Of a stretch of 41,829 nt of DNA, positions 18,968 through 26,907 are shown in pieces; the first letter of the stretch is position 1; each line of letters opens with the position of its first letter. The notes under the pieces were generated by a model. That model saw only the letters and a list, made by a program, of their open reading frames with translations, was not told where the DNA came from and searched no databases. Made by a program: the position numbers and the translations under genes. The DNA is taken from assembly GCF_030068605.1 (NCBI RefSeq), contig NZ_JASJOU010000030.1:1-41829 (forward strand), read 5' to 3'. This DNA comes from Xanthocytophaga agilis. Lineage in GTDB: Bacteria; Bacteroidota; Bacteroidia; Cytophagales; 172606-1.

Positions 18968-20023
18968 TTATTTTTCCTGCAGTTCAGAGGTAACACCTAA
19001 CTCTTTTCGTATAACTGGAGCTACTTCGGTTCCTAATAACTCAATAGACCGCAGAATCTTTTCATGAGGTAATGCTCCTTTAATGATCTGACCCAGAAAT
19101 CGGGTATTGTTAAATAACTTGTGCTGATAACGTAGTTTATTGATAATATCCTGTACACTACCTACAAACAGTGGCCCGTCTGGAGAACGTAGAAATTCGA
19201 ATTGCTGACGTGTCATAGGTGACCAACCTCTTTCGCGCCCAACCCGATTCATGAGCAATTCGTAAGAAGGATAAAATTCACTGGCAGCTGTCTGCGAATC
19301 TTCAGCAATGTAAAACTGGGAATTAATAGCCAGTTGTAGTTGATCTATATTGTGTCCTGCTTCTTTTGCTGACTGCCGATAGAGGTTGACAAATGGAACA
19401 AACTGAGCTGGCATACCTCCCAGAATAGCTACTGTCATGGGTAGGTTCATCTTGCCAGCACGCACAGCAGAAGCCGGAGTACCACCAACTGCAATCCATA
19501 TAGGTAATGCTTGCTGATAAGGTCTCGGATATACACCTAGATTTTGAATAGATGCACGATGTTTGCCTTTCCAGCTTATTTTTTCATTTTCGTTGATCTG
19601 TACCAGCAATTCCAGCTTTTCCGCAAATAACTCATCATAATCATTCAGGCTATAACCAAAAAGTGGGAAAGACTCAATAAAAGAGCCACGACCTGCCATG
19701 ATCTCCGCACGACCATTGGAAAGAAGGTCTACAGTGGCAAAGTTCTGAAATACTCGTACCGGATCGGCAGAACTCAACACGGTAACAGAACTGGATAAAC
19801 GGATATTTTTGGTCACAGCAGCAATGGCTCCCAGTGTTACTTCCGGAGCAGAGATAATGAAGTCGGAGCGGTGATGTTCACCTACAGCAAATACGTCCAG
19901 TCCGATTGCATCTGCCAGCTTAGCCTCTAGCAGCAACTCCTGCATGCGTTGATGTGCCTTCACTGCATGGCCGGATACGTTCTCATATGCTACTTCACCA
20001 AATGTACTTATTCCTAATTGCAT
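18968..20023 (-). CDS. LLM class flavin-dependent oxidoreductase (luciferase-like)
   Basis: The 351-residue protein shows the bacterial luciferase-like TIM barrel: MQLGISTFGEV at the start, AIGLDVFAVGEHHRSDF (the family GEHH signature), LSSSVTVLSSADPVRVFQNFATVDLLSNGRAEIMAGRGSF and the IWIAVGGTPASAVRAG strand. The residues around GRGSFIESF help bind flavin phosphate in this family. Such enzymes use reduced FMN to hydroxylate or cleave small organic substrates; the substrate here is unknown. The length is normal. The gene is flanked by its own terminator and by a 22-base-spaced direct repeat covering the start codon region. Confidence 0.95.
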   Translation of the reverse strand: MQLGISTFGEVAYENVSGHAVKAHQRMQELLLEAKLADAIGLDVFAVGEHHRSDFIISAPEVTLGAIAAVTKNIRLSSSVTVLSSADPVRVFQNFATVDLLSNGRAEIMAGRGSFIESFPLFGYSLNDYDELFAEKLELLVQINENEKISWKGKHRASIQNLGVYPRPYQQALPIWIAVGGTPASAVRAGKMNLPMTVAILGGMPAQFVPFVNLYRQSAKEAGHNIDQLQLAINSQFYIAEDSQTAASEFYPSYELLMNRVGRERGWSPMTRQQFEFLRSPDGPLFVGSVQDIINKLRYQHKLFNNTRFLGQIIKGALPHEKILRSIELLGTEVAPVIRKELGVTSELQEK

Positions 20024-20056
20024 GGTATGTCTTTGTTAGTATTATGGTATGTCTTT
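20022..20056. repeat. Direct repeat spanning the LLM start codon
   Basis: The 13-base sequence atggtatgtcttt occurs at 20022-20034 and again at 20044-20056, a period of 22 bases (about two helical turns). On the gene strand the repeat is AAAGACATACCAT, the first copy ending in the start codon. It could be a duplicated binding site or a small local duplication. Confidence 0.7.
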
Positions 20057-20287
20057 TATTATAGAGGGTAACCCAATCTGATGTAAAAGAATTCCGAAAC
20101 TGAAAAGCTATATAGAGGATATTATAGAATAATCTGTATTTTAATTGTGTGTAAATAGTATAGGCGGACTATTTTTTTATGGTGGGAATGTATTGATTAA
20201 ATAACAGTTTTTTTGTTGGTAGAGAGTGGGTTTTGAGTCTTGTTTGTTCTGGGATAGGTAGGGTATAGGATAAGTTTTATCATATAT

Positions 20288-20319
20288 TTTGTTTTTAGAT
20301 GCTTACTTTGTTATTTTTG
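20288..20319 (+). promoter_or_regulatory. Bacteroidota-type promoter with no protein gene downstream
   Basis: TTG at 20289-20291, a 20-base spacer and TATTTTTG at 20312-20319 match the Bacteroidota consensus, with the same spacing as the tRNA-Lys promoter. The next plus-strand protein gene starts over 900 bases away, beyond a terminator. In AT-rich DNA such matches also occur by chance. Confidence 0.4.
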
Positions 20320-20325
20320 TTTGCA

Positions 20326-20592
20326 TTTTTTTTTCTCATATATTCATCTTACATCTCTTCTGTATTTAATTCCTGTAAACACCGAAAATGTAACGTGTCA
20401 GTGTATAGCTTGTAACAGTTAACTGGCTGGCACAGAAGAGAAGATACTATCAGCAGATCTGTTGCCACCATAACTAATTGCACTGCTGACCAATAACACT
20501 GAATTTATTTATATGGATTTATTAAAAGAGAGGGTTTCTATTTAATCGTTAACGAAACTACAAAAGCCGACTTTTATAAGGTCGGCTTTTGT
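20326..20592 (+). ncRNA. Candidate small structured RNA (about 265 nt)
   Basis: This stretch lies between a consensus promoter (20288-20319) and a strong rho-independent terminator (20560-20592) and has no credible protein frame; the longest plus-strand ATG frame near its end has only ten codons. It can form internal pairing: tcagcag (20450-20456) with ctgctga (20483-20489), enclosed by cagtgt (20400-20405) with acactg (20496-20501), and a 10-base palindrome cagttaactg near 20417-20426. I do not recognise a known RNA family. Boundaries at the 5' end are inferred from the promoter. Confidence 0.38.
20560..20592 (+). terminator. Strong orphan terminator
   Basis: A perfect 12-base stem (acaaaagccgac, 20560-20571, with gtcggcttttgt, 20581-20592), a 9-base loop and T-rich downstream sequence (TTGTTG). 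No plus-strand protein gene lies upstream; it could also end the DoxX-like transcript on the minus strand, about 150 bases after that gene. Confidence 0.85.
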
Positions 20593-20739
20593 TTGTTGAA
20601 AAGCAATAGATTAAATGTGTGTCTATTCAAGTGTTCGGAAATGGCTAGCTACTTGAGCCAGGCAAAAACAACAAAACCCGGACAGATGTGATATGAGATT
20701 CCATTAATAGTAATTGCATTATAATTGACTTTGGGTGAT

Positions 20740-21108
20740 TTATGAATTCGATGGTTCTGGAGAAGGTAAAAATACGGATGAATCTCTCAAAAATGTCGCT
20801 ATCCAAACCAGTATCAGAGGCATCATGGCATTGACAAGCGGACCATTGTGGGAGAGTTCGGTGGCAATGGCTCCTGCAAAATAACAAGTCAGCAAAATAA
20901 AGCCGATTTTCATCGTTTTAGGATAGATAAACAAAGCTGTAAATGCGATCTCCATGATACCCAGTAAGGTAATATATTGACCTACACCTACTTTGTTCAT
21001 AACATCTACAATAGACTGGTTTTTAGTTAGCTTCATAATCCCGCTTAAGATAACCATCAGACTTGCTAGTGCTGTCACAACCAGGGTAATAATTTTTCTG
21101 ATTTTCAT
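20740..21108 (-). CDS. DoxX-like integral membrane protein
   Basis: The 122-residue protein has four predicted membrane helices (residues about 7-26, 45-63, 68-87 and 93-108) and the DoxX-like pattern: LSGIMKLTKNQSIVDVMNKVGVGQYITLLGIMEI, then ALFIYPKTMKIGFILLTCYFAGAIATELSHNGP. DoxX-like proteins of this size are common small inner-membrane proteins, sometimes tied to quinone or thiol redox. The gene is divergent from an HxlR regulator across 120 bases that hold a perfect dyad, so HxlR control is likely (inference). A TAATTTTG match to the -7 consensus lies just before the start (21132-21139 on the minus strand). Confidence 0.9.
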   Translation of the reverse strand: MKIRKIITLVVTALASLMVILSGIMKLTKNQSIVDVMNKVGVGQYITLLGIMEIAFTALFIYPKTMKIGFILLTCYFAGAIATELSHNGPLVNAMMPLILVWIATFLRDSSVFLPSPEPSNS

Positions 21109-21173
21109 ATTCTTGGGTTTTTGTTATGCAGCAAAATTATGCATATTTGCTATCCAAATGTAAGTAGTATACA

Positions 21174-21193
21174 AAAGGTTAGTAGTAACCTTT
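21174..21193. promoter_or_regulatory. Candidate HxlR operator between divergent genes
   Basis: aaaggtta (21174-21181), a 4-base spacer and taaccttt (21186-21193) form a perfect dyad about 36-55 bases upstream of the HxlR gene and 66-85 bases upstream of the divergent DoxX-like gene. A further half-site-like taggttag follows at 21193-21200. HxlR-type regulators bind such short dyads as dimers and commonly control the divergent gene. Confidence 0.6.
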
Positions 21194-21228
21194 AGGTTAG
21201 TGGTTTAGAAATTAAATAACTTGAGAAT

Positions 21229-21636
21229 ATGGAAACAAGAAAAATAAAACATGCCCATCACGACACTACACAGTGTTATTCTCGCCTCAATGCCATCGGA
21301 GACGCCTTGTATGTACTGGGAGGCAAATGGAAACTGCGTATCATTATGGCATTGTCGGAAGGCAACCTGCGATTCAATGAATTACAGCGACTAGTAAAAG
21401 GCATTTCTCCACGTGTACTTTCCAATGAACTGAAAGAACTGGAATTGAATGGTTTTGTAAAACGTCACATTCATACAGAAGGAACCGTGTTAGTAGAGTA
21501 TGAACTCACTGAATATAGTGACACACTGGGGGACGTATTATATGCACTAAGCGAGTGGGGAATGATGCATCGCGAAAATATTCGCAAGCAGATGAGAACA
21601 GGAGATGTAGTACCTGCAGGTGAAGCGGTGGAATAG
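21229..21636 (+). CDS. HxlR-family winged-helix regulator
   Basis: The 135-residue protein carries the HxlR (MarR-like winged helix) signature: Cys16 near the N terminus, then ALYVLGGKWKLRIIMALSEGNLRFNELQRLVKGISPRVLSNELKELELNGFVKR and the wing YELTEYSDTL. The N-terminal cysteine is the redox-sensing residue in several characterised members. It is divergent from a DoxX-like gene, a common arrangement, and sits at the head of a plus-strand run with the unknown secreted protein gene 22 bases downstream. A perfect dyad in its upstream region is a likely operator. Confidence 0.95.
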   Translation: METRKIKHAHHDTTQCYSRLNAIGDALYVLGGKWKLRIIMALSEGNLRFNELQRLVKGISPRVLSNELKELELNGFVKRHIHTEGTVLVEYELTEYSDTLGDVLYALSEWGMMHRENIRKQMRTGDVVPAGEAVE

Positions 21637-21658
21637 ATTTTACCACTCAAGTATAAAA

Positions 21659-22354
21659 ATGAAACTAATTTTGATTAAGTTTTCCATACTTCTCCTTCTT
21701 ACTAGCCTGAGTCTGGTATCTCAGGCCGGTAAGAATATAATATCTATTGAACAACACTGGGTATCTACCACTTATCGCAAATGTCTGGCAACAAAGTTAC
21801 CCTGTGATTGCTCTACTCGTCCTGATAGATACTTATCTATTAATATAGATACAGTTCATGATGAGTGTATCATTCTTCCAGTAGAATCCAATGAGACATA
21901 TCTCTTTGACCTTCAAAAAAGCGCTTCTAATGAATATATTGTTATAGGAAAATCAAATGATTCAATTCGAAATTTGGGATCTATAAGGTACATAGATAAA
22001 CACCTACAGTTTACAGCAACACATATTGTTACTACCTTTGTACAATATGTAGAGAATGGGATAGATAATTACTCAGATCAATGGTATGAAAGATATAATA
22101 TTACCCTGATCAACGGAGCATTACAACAAAGAAACTATCCCTCAATGGAAGCTATTTTAAATAGAGATTCATTGTATTGTACCTGTAACTGGGAGCTAGG
22201 AGTTAACCTGGTAGGTTCTAGACAAAAAAACGAATCATGGATTCTTGAACAAAAAGGTACAAACCTTTACGTATATGAATACACCAATGTAAATGAAGAT
22301 AAGTCGTTCCCCGTTGTTATCAAGAAAAAGAAAATAGCAAAGTATAAGGTGTAA
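21659..22354 (+). CDS. Secreted protein of unknown function with a Cys cluster
   Basis: I do not recognise the family. From the ATG at 21659 (an upstream ATG at 21620 would overlap the HxlR gene and hide the signal peptide) the product has 231 residues: a signal peptide (MKLILIKFSILLLLTSLSLVSQA), an HWVSTTYRKCLATKLPCDCSTRP segment with three cysteines and a later LYCTCNWELGV pair. The rest is beta-rich and hydrophilic. The cysteine pattern suggests disulfides or metal binding outside the cytoplasm. It lies 22 bases after the HxlR gene, with a further unknown gene 26 bases downstream, so a three-gene operon is plausible. Base use is more AT-rich than in the HxlR gene. Confidence 0.78.
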   Translation: MKLILIKFSILLLLTSLSLVSQAGKNIISIEQHWVSTTYRKCLATKLPCDCSTRPDRYLSINIDTVHDECIILPVESNETYLFDLQKSASNEYIVIGKSNDSIRNLGSIRYIDKHLQFTATHIVTTFVQYVENGIDNYSDQWYERYNITLINGALQQRNYPSMEAILNRDSLYCTCNWELGVNLVGSRQKNESWILEQKGTNLYVYEYTNVNEDKSFPVVIKKKKIAKYKV

Positions 22355-22380
22355 CAGAAATATTATAATTTTTATCAGGT

Positions 22381-22686
22381 ATGTCTTTCGAATATACGGC
22401 TATTTTCTCAGAAGAGAGCAAATTGTCTGATATAGTCTATCAACTCCAATTGCAAAATCCTTATTATACAATACTAGATCTTCAGATAAATACGGAGTCA
22501 TTATCATGTAAAATACTAATTAATGAGTTAGATAAGCAAAGGATCTGGGGTGAAGATGCTATTCTTACAATTAATGGAAGCAGTGTTTATCTTATAATCC
22601 ATGTAGGTCCACGTCAGAAACTTGTAAAGTTTGTGGAGAGTATTTTTGAAAATGAGGGTATCATTATAACTTTTAAGGAGGAATAA
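22381..22686 (+). CDS. Small cytoplasmic protein of unknown function
   Basis: The 101-residue product has no signal peptide or membrane segment and no motif that I recognise. Its composition suggests a compact alpha-beta fold (MSFEYTAIFSEESKLSDIVYQL ... AILTINGSSVYLIIHVG ... KFVESIFENEGIIITFKEE). The gene starts 26 bases after the unknown secreted protein gene and probably shares its transcript. The overall look, a short acidic alpha-beta protein behind a secreted one, could fit an accessory or immunity-like partner, but nothing in the sequence proves this. It is followed by a hairpin shared with the convergent gene. Confidence 0.7.
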   Translation: MSFEYTAIFSEESKLSDIVYQLQLQNPYYTILDLQINTESLSCKILINELDKQRIWGEDAILTINGSSVYLIIHVGPRQKLVKFVESIFENEGIIITFKEE

Positions 22687-22799
22687 TATCCATATTTTAT
22701 CATATCAGCAATGATTTCGTTAGCCTATTTATACTTATAGTGCTAAAGTTCTGGAATAAAAATTAGACTCAATAACTGATCTCTTTATATAATCGCTTT

Positions 22800-22847
22800 G
22801 TCCAGGTTTTGTAACTCAGATAGATATCCAAATAACAAAATCTGGAC
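22800..22847. terminator. Hairpin between convergent genes
   Basis: gtccaggttttgt (22800-22812) pairs with acaaaatctggac (22835-22847), 13 bases with one G-T pair and a 22-base loop. It lies between the unknown small gene (plus) and the T9SS gene (minus). Downstream T tracts are modest. Confidence 0.6.
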
Positions 22848-22873
22848 TATTAATTTTATACTGTTTCTAAGTG

Positions 22874-24040
22874 TTATTCAATAACCAGCTTCTGAAACTT
22901 GCTTTCCACACCTTCTCCTGTTAAGCGAACCAGATACACACCTTTAATCAGTTGAGTGTTCATCGTAAAGATACGTGTATCTGGTGCTTTTAATTTATCA
23001 GAATTAAGTATATGTCCGGAGAAGTCATAGATTGTGTAATCTGTATAAGCAGGTGTTGTTCCTTCAAAGGATAAAGAGATACTATCTGTAGAACGAGCAG
23101 GATTTGGAAAAACTGTAAATTGTGTAGTTGGTCTTTTGGATGTGTAAGAGATTGAGATGACAGAAGAATAGTTAGACTCGCCAGTAACATCTGTTTGTTG
23201 AATACGGTAATACGCAGTCGCCACTAGTGGATTGGTATCTGTATAGGAATAAGGTGATTGTTGACTGGTAGTGCCTTTTCCAGTAATAGTAGCAATAGCC
23301 TCATAATGAATCCCGTCCAGACTGCGTTCTACTGTGAATTTGGCATTGTTAGTTTCAGACGCTAAATTCCATTGCAATATAACTCCCTCATTTTGTGCAT
23401 ATCCTTTAAAGTTAAGCCATGCAACTGGTAGTGGTGTAGTACTGGCAGAAGATGCCAGAGTAATGAATCGTGTTGTACCTGTTGGGATCATTGTAATAGA
23501 AATACCCGAGACACTAACAGTATTGCCAGATACAGAAAAGGTAAGGCCACTGAGTGGAGAATGGGTAGTGGCATCACTAAAGTTTCCATCTGTATCTACC
23601 AGCAAACGTAAGTCGCTTGGGTTTAATCCGCCAATACCAGACTCTAACGTCACATCCCAGTTAAATGTACCTGTAAAGCCTGTATTGGTTACCTTCCACT
23701 CACGGCTTATTCTGGAAAATAGTCCCAATGGCATTTCAGATACAGAAGCAGAAGTAGCACGAAGCCTGCTTCTATTAGATCCCATCAGAATGTACTGATT
23801 GTTAGTAAGAAATGACCCTGTATTGGTTGTATTATTGGCTGTTAACGTAGAAAGGTAAACCCGTGCAGAATCGTCATAGTTGTGTGATTGACGTTGTAGC
23901 AGGCTGCTATTATCATCCCGCGCAATTCCAATGATATTATTATTGTAGGGCGAAGCTACTGTAAATATAGTGCTACCTGCGGAATTAAGGTAGTTGTTGG
24001 TCATTGTAATGCCATATTTTACAGCAAGATACGATTCCAC
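22874..24040 (-). CDS. 3' part of a frameshifted T9SS surface protein
   Basis: This frame carries the C-terminal 388 residues of a protein whose N-terminal part is in the overlapping frame 24019-24801. It begins with VESYLAVKYGITMTNNYLNS, a hallmark internal motif of LamG-containing Bacteroidota surface proteins, so it is not a natural N terminus (the first codon would be GTG). It continues with a beta-sandwich (FSRISREWKVTNTGFTGTFNWDVTL), an Fn3-like region (VAWLNFKGYAQNEGVILQWNLASE) and a type A sorting domain (FTVFPNPARS ... LIKGVYLVRL ... FQKLVIE). Without correction it has no signal peptide and would not be exported. Restoring one base near 24064-24069 joins the two frames into a 642-residue protein. 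Confidence 0.85.
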   Translation of the reverse strand: MESYLAVKYGITMTNNYLNSAGSTIFTVASPYNNNIIGIARDDNSSLLQRQSHNYDDSARVYLSTLTANNTTNTGSFLTNNQYILMGSNRSRLRATSASVSEMPLGLFSRISREWKVTNTGFTGTFNWDVTLESGIGGLNPSDLRLLVDTDGNFSDATTHSPLSGLTFSVSGNTVSVSGISITMIPTGTTRFITLASSASTTPLPVAWLNFKGYAQNEGVILQWNLASETNNAKFTVERSLDGIHYEAIATITGKGTTSQQSPYSYTDTNPLVATAYYRIQQTDVTGESNYSSVISISYTSKRPTTQFTVFPNPARSTDSISLSFEGTTPAYTDYTIYDFSGHILNSDKLKAPDTRIFTMNTQLIKGVYLVRLTGEGVESKFQKLVIE

Positions 24041-24801
24041 TTGTTGGCGTTGTGTTGCTGAATGCCCGGATAAGAAATTATTTCAGCTATTCTTCCATCA
24101 AAATAGTTGGTTTCGGCAGGGCGGTGTCCAATCTGCGCCAGTGTACTAGCTGTGTTGATGCTACTATTGGCAGAACCGTTGCTATAGGAAGTAATAGAAG
24201 TTGTAACCCCATTGATTGCTCCAAAGGTGGATGCACTTAATGCCTGAGTTTCAGAAGCCGCAACTGAGAATGTAGCAATGAATGGTCTGCTATTAGTAGC
24301 AGAGGCAGAACCTCTTACCCGACCATCTGTATCCACAATGAGGCGGTTGGTATTGGTTATATAGCGAAGATGTCTGCCCTGATTAGTCGTTCCGGTAGCA
24401 TTAGTGCCTTGTCCAATTACTGTGTTTTTATCAATTGCAGAAGAAGGGAAGGTAACTGTATAGAATGTACGTGCCTGAGTTCCTGAGCCAAGCGGATTTT
24501 TGGCAGCTGTCAAACTTAACATCTGAGATGATGCAGCTGTAAATTGTAGATCTGAATTGTAATTGAATAAGGTAGTGCCTGTAGTAATATAGGACGGGGC
24601 TGGTGCAGATCCTGTTGCATTGTTTGTTTGTGTGCTATTATCTATCCAATTTGTAACAGTGGTAGTTCCGGTAACACCTGTATTGGCTTTAAGCCATAGA
24701 TTTAAATTAGTCGAGATACCTGCGGGTGATTGAGCCCAAACCACTGAATATCCAGAACAAATAAGGACCGATGTGAAGCATAGTACTAAAAAAGATTTCA
24801 T
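24019..24801 (-). CDS. 5' part of a frameshifted T9SS surface protein (LamG-like)
   Basis: The 260-residue frame starts with a signal peptide (MKSFLVLCFTSVLICSGYSVVWA) and a concanavalin A/LamG-like sandwich: LNLWLKANTGVTGTTTVTNWIDNS, SDLQFTAASSQMLSL, VIGQGTNATGTTNQGRHLRY and YFDGRIAEIISYPG. After ISYPG the reading turns to unrelated sequence (IQQHNANKWNRILL) and stops, whereas the next frame there reads HSATQRQQVESYLAVKYG, the expected family continuation. A single lost base in the ccgggc stretch (24064-24069 on the plus strand) explains this. As it stands the product is truncated and lacks the sorting domain. It may be a true mutation or a sequencing error. The role is presumably carbohydrate or surface binding. 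Confidence 0.85.
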   Translation of the reverse strand: MKSFLVLCFTSVLICSGYSVVWAQSPAGISTNLNLWLKANTGVTGTTTVTNWIDNSTQTNNATGSAPAPSYITTGTTLFNYNSDLQFTAASSQMLSLTAAKNPLGSGTQARTFYTVTFPSSAIDKNTVIGQGTNATGTTNQGRHLRYITNTNRLIVDTDGRVRGSASATNSRPFIATFSVAASETQALSASTFGAINGVTTSITSYSNGSANSSINTASTLAQIGHRPAETNYFDGRIAEIISYPGIQQHNANKWNRILL

Positions 24802-25225
24802 GAATTTTAAACTAGTGTGCGTGTATAAAAAGGGAAATGTTCTAATTGAAATGCAAAACTCTGAGCGGGAGTAATCGTCAGATTATCAAAGAGGTGAAGG
24901 GGATTGCTATAGGCATTTGTACTCATATATACCTGTGTAGGATATCTGGTGATTGAGTATTCGGTAATTGAGGTGTTTTTGTAGATCAATGAAATTGTGG
25001 AGAGGATAAATAGATAAATAGCATCAGGTAGCTTCCGGGATTTATTCAATTCTAGTCGAGAATCGAAAAGGTCGCTATAGTAGTTCAAACGGGAATTTCA
25101 GGAATTTTACTTCTGACTTGCTTCTGAACCCAAAAATGAGTGTGGGTTTTTGGTGAAAGGCTTGGGGGGACTATACCCCCCAAGAATAAAGAGTGAGTAA
25201 GTTTTATGTTTATGAAGCAATAACT
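24802..25225. other. Gene-free region with a GC-rich hairpin
   Basis: No convincing gene was found; a 93-codon minus-strand frame here starts with TTG and has no family features. A perfect 9-base hairpin, cttgggggg (25161-25169) with ccccccaag (25176-25184), lies 42 bases after the NHL gene stop and is its likely terminator, although no T tract follows on that strand. Confidence 0.55.
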
Positions 25226-26344
25226 TCAATTAGGCCATACATAGGTTGCTTTACGAATGCAGTGATTGTACTTATCCAGATAGATTACCTCTCCTTTTTT
25301 GTTTACAACCAACCCATAACAGGTATTTGAATGACCTGGACTCGTATCTGCATAGTCAGCTGAAAGCACATGATTAGTCAGTCGGAATACATAGTTGTTT
25401 GTAGTAACCATATTAATATGTAATCCTGCCTGGTCTACAACAAATAGTTGTTTACTATAGGAATCATAGTGTACACGATGTGGTTCATATACTGTGGACT
25501 TTTCCAGAAGGCAGTCTTTGCCATACCCTGTACCCAATCCGATGTAAGTAGACACAGTGCCATCGGGAGCGATCTTACGTATCCGGTGATTAAACCAATC
25601 AGGAATATACAGATTGCCATCATCATCCATTGTTAAATCATCAAATCGGCAAAATTCCGCTACATTGGCTGCTCCATCTTTATAGTTACAGATTTGAGTA
25701 TTCATGTCCACTTTTCCGGCAAAGGTGCTTACCATTCCTGTAGTCAGATTTACTTTGCGTACACACCGCTCCAAACCATCTGCAATATAAAGATTACCTT
25801 GTTTGTCCATGACAATACCCACAGGTTGATCAAATTTCGCTGTCGCCAATGGTCCATCTTCATATGTCTTTCTGGTACTGGTACTAAGCCGGGTAACTTG
25901 CCCGGTAGAGGTGATACGAAATATGCCATTTGGAACCCCCAACTTGTCTCCGCTATCAACAGCGTAAAGCGTTACTCCATCACGAGGGTCTACACATATA
26001 TCTGTAATGGCACCAAATCCTGTGGCAAAAGTAGTGACATTACCCTGGGGATCCAGCTTGCGAATTACTGTACCACCAATGTAACTTTTAAGTTGATCAA
26101 TAATATAAATGTTATCATTCTTGTCAATTGTCATCTGGCAGGGATTGTCAAATTGTGAATTGGTTCCTGCTCCATCTGCATAACCGGGTTTGGTATCCTT
26201 GCCAGCTATTGTTTTAATCGTAACAATAGGTGGAGATGTGTGTCCTCCTTCTCCACCTGGGCTAGGTGAAGGATTGGGTTCAGTACAACTTGTAGATGTA
26301 ATCAGAGAAACGAGTAGTCCCAGATAAATAAAGGAAGTTTTCAT
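25226..26344 (-). CDS. NHL-repeat beta-propeller lipoprotein
   Basis: The 372-residue product has a lipoprotein signal peptide with lipobox ITSTSC (Cys20), a Pro/Ser/Gly-rich tether (PNPSPSPGGEGG) and a series of NHL-type propeller repeats: QFDNPCQMTIDKNDNIYIIDQ, KFDQPVGIVMDKQGNLYIADGLERCVRKV, EFCRFDDLTMDDDGNLYIPDWFNHRIRKI and YGLVVNKKGEVIYLDKYNHCIRK. Loops of the type TIAGKDTKPGYADGAGTNSQF are typical of IPT/TIG-NHL proteins, but no IPT domain precedes the propeller here. It is expected at the outer membrane or cell surface as a binding module. The ligand is unknown. No SusC/SusD pair is nearby. Confidence 0.93.
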   Translation of the reverse strand: MKTSFIYLGLLVSLITSTSCTEPNPSPSPGGEGGHTSPPIVTIKTIAGKDTKPGYADGAGTNSQFDNPCQMTIDKNDNIYIIDQLKSYIGGTVIRKLDPQGNVTTFATGFGAITDICVDPRDGVTLYAVDSGDKLGVPNGIFRITSTGQVTRLSTSTRKTYEDGPLATAKFDQPVGIVMDKQGNLYIADGLERCVRKVNLTTGMVSTFAGKVDMNTQICNYKDGAANVAEFCRFDDLTMDDDGNLYIPDWFNHRIRKIAPDGTVSTYIGLGTGYGKDCLLEKSTVYEPHRVHYDSYSKQLFVVDQAGLHINMVTTNNYVFRLTNHVLSADYADTSPGHSNTCYGLVVNKKGEVIYLDKYNHCIRKATYVWPN

Positions 26345-26907
26345 AGTTGTTTATAGTTGTTAAAATAGCTTGTAGAGTTATGGTGCTTACATGTGTTGTA
26401 AGACTAAGACATTGAGTTTGTTGATGTAAAATTGATCCATCTGGCTATATAAAGCTATCTGCTTGTGTGTCAACTGTTGTAAATGAGGTACCTGACTACA
26501 CAAATGACATCCTAAGGGTATAGTTGTACCTGAATGGCATTATAGGTTGTGAAGGGGGTATTTCAGGGGTATGTCCCTAAACTTTCCAGTAGACCTGTTA
26601 GTTTCAGAAATCCATTTTCTGTATGGGACTAATTAACTGGTTCCATGGATTGTACAGAAAACCAGATAGTTGGCATGCATACGGTTTCTGGTTATCTAAC
26701 ATAGAAAAATATGTCTTGATCGACATAATAAAATACTCTATCGAAAAGCATAAAACCTCGTCTATTCAATACGAATTAATGATAAAATGTGCTATTGTAC
26801 TAAGTAATAATACTTATGTGTGGTGGTGGTTTATGTGTGATAAGGTGCATTGAATAAAGAGCAAGGATATAATTTGTATCGTATCAATCAATTAATAGCA
26901 AAACTCT
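26345..26907. other. Gene-free region between NHL lipoprotein and GAF/PAS genes
   Basis: No supported gene. A 76-codon plus-strand frame (26623-26853) is AT-rich, has a Trp-rich tail and no family resemblance, so it was not annotated. The region must hold the promoters of the two divergent flanking genes, but no consensus promoter with correct spacing was found. Confidence 0.5.

Noticed and set aside
24807-25088. 93-codon minus-strand frame upstream of the T9SS gene
   Set aside because: Starts with TTG and has no domain, signal peptide or coding bias; treated as intergenic.
25161-25184. GC-rich hairpin as a mobile-element end
   Set aside because: No matching partner, target-site duplication or transposase nearby; a terminator for the NHL gene is simpler.
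26623-26853. 76-codon plus-strand frame between the NHL and GAF/PAS genes
   Set aside because: AT-rich, Trp-rich tail, no family resemblance, no good ribosome binding site; likely chance.
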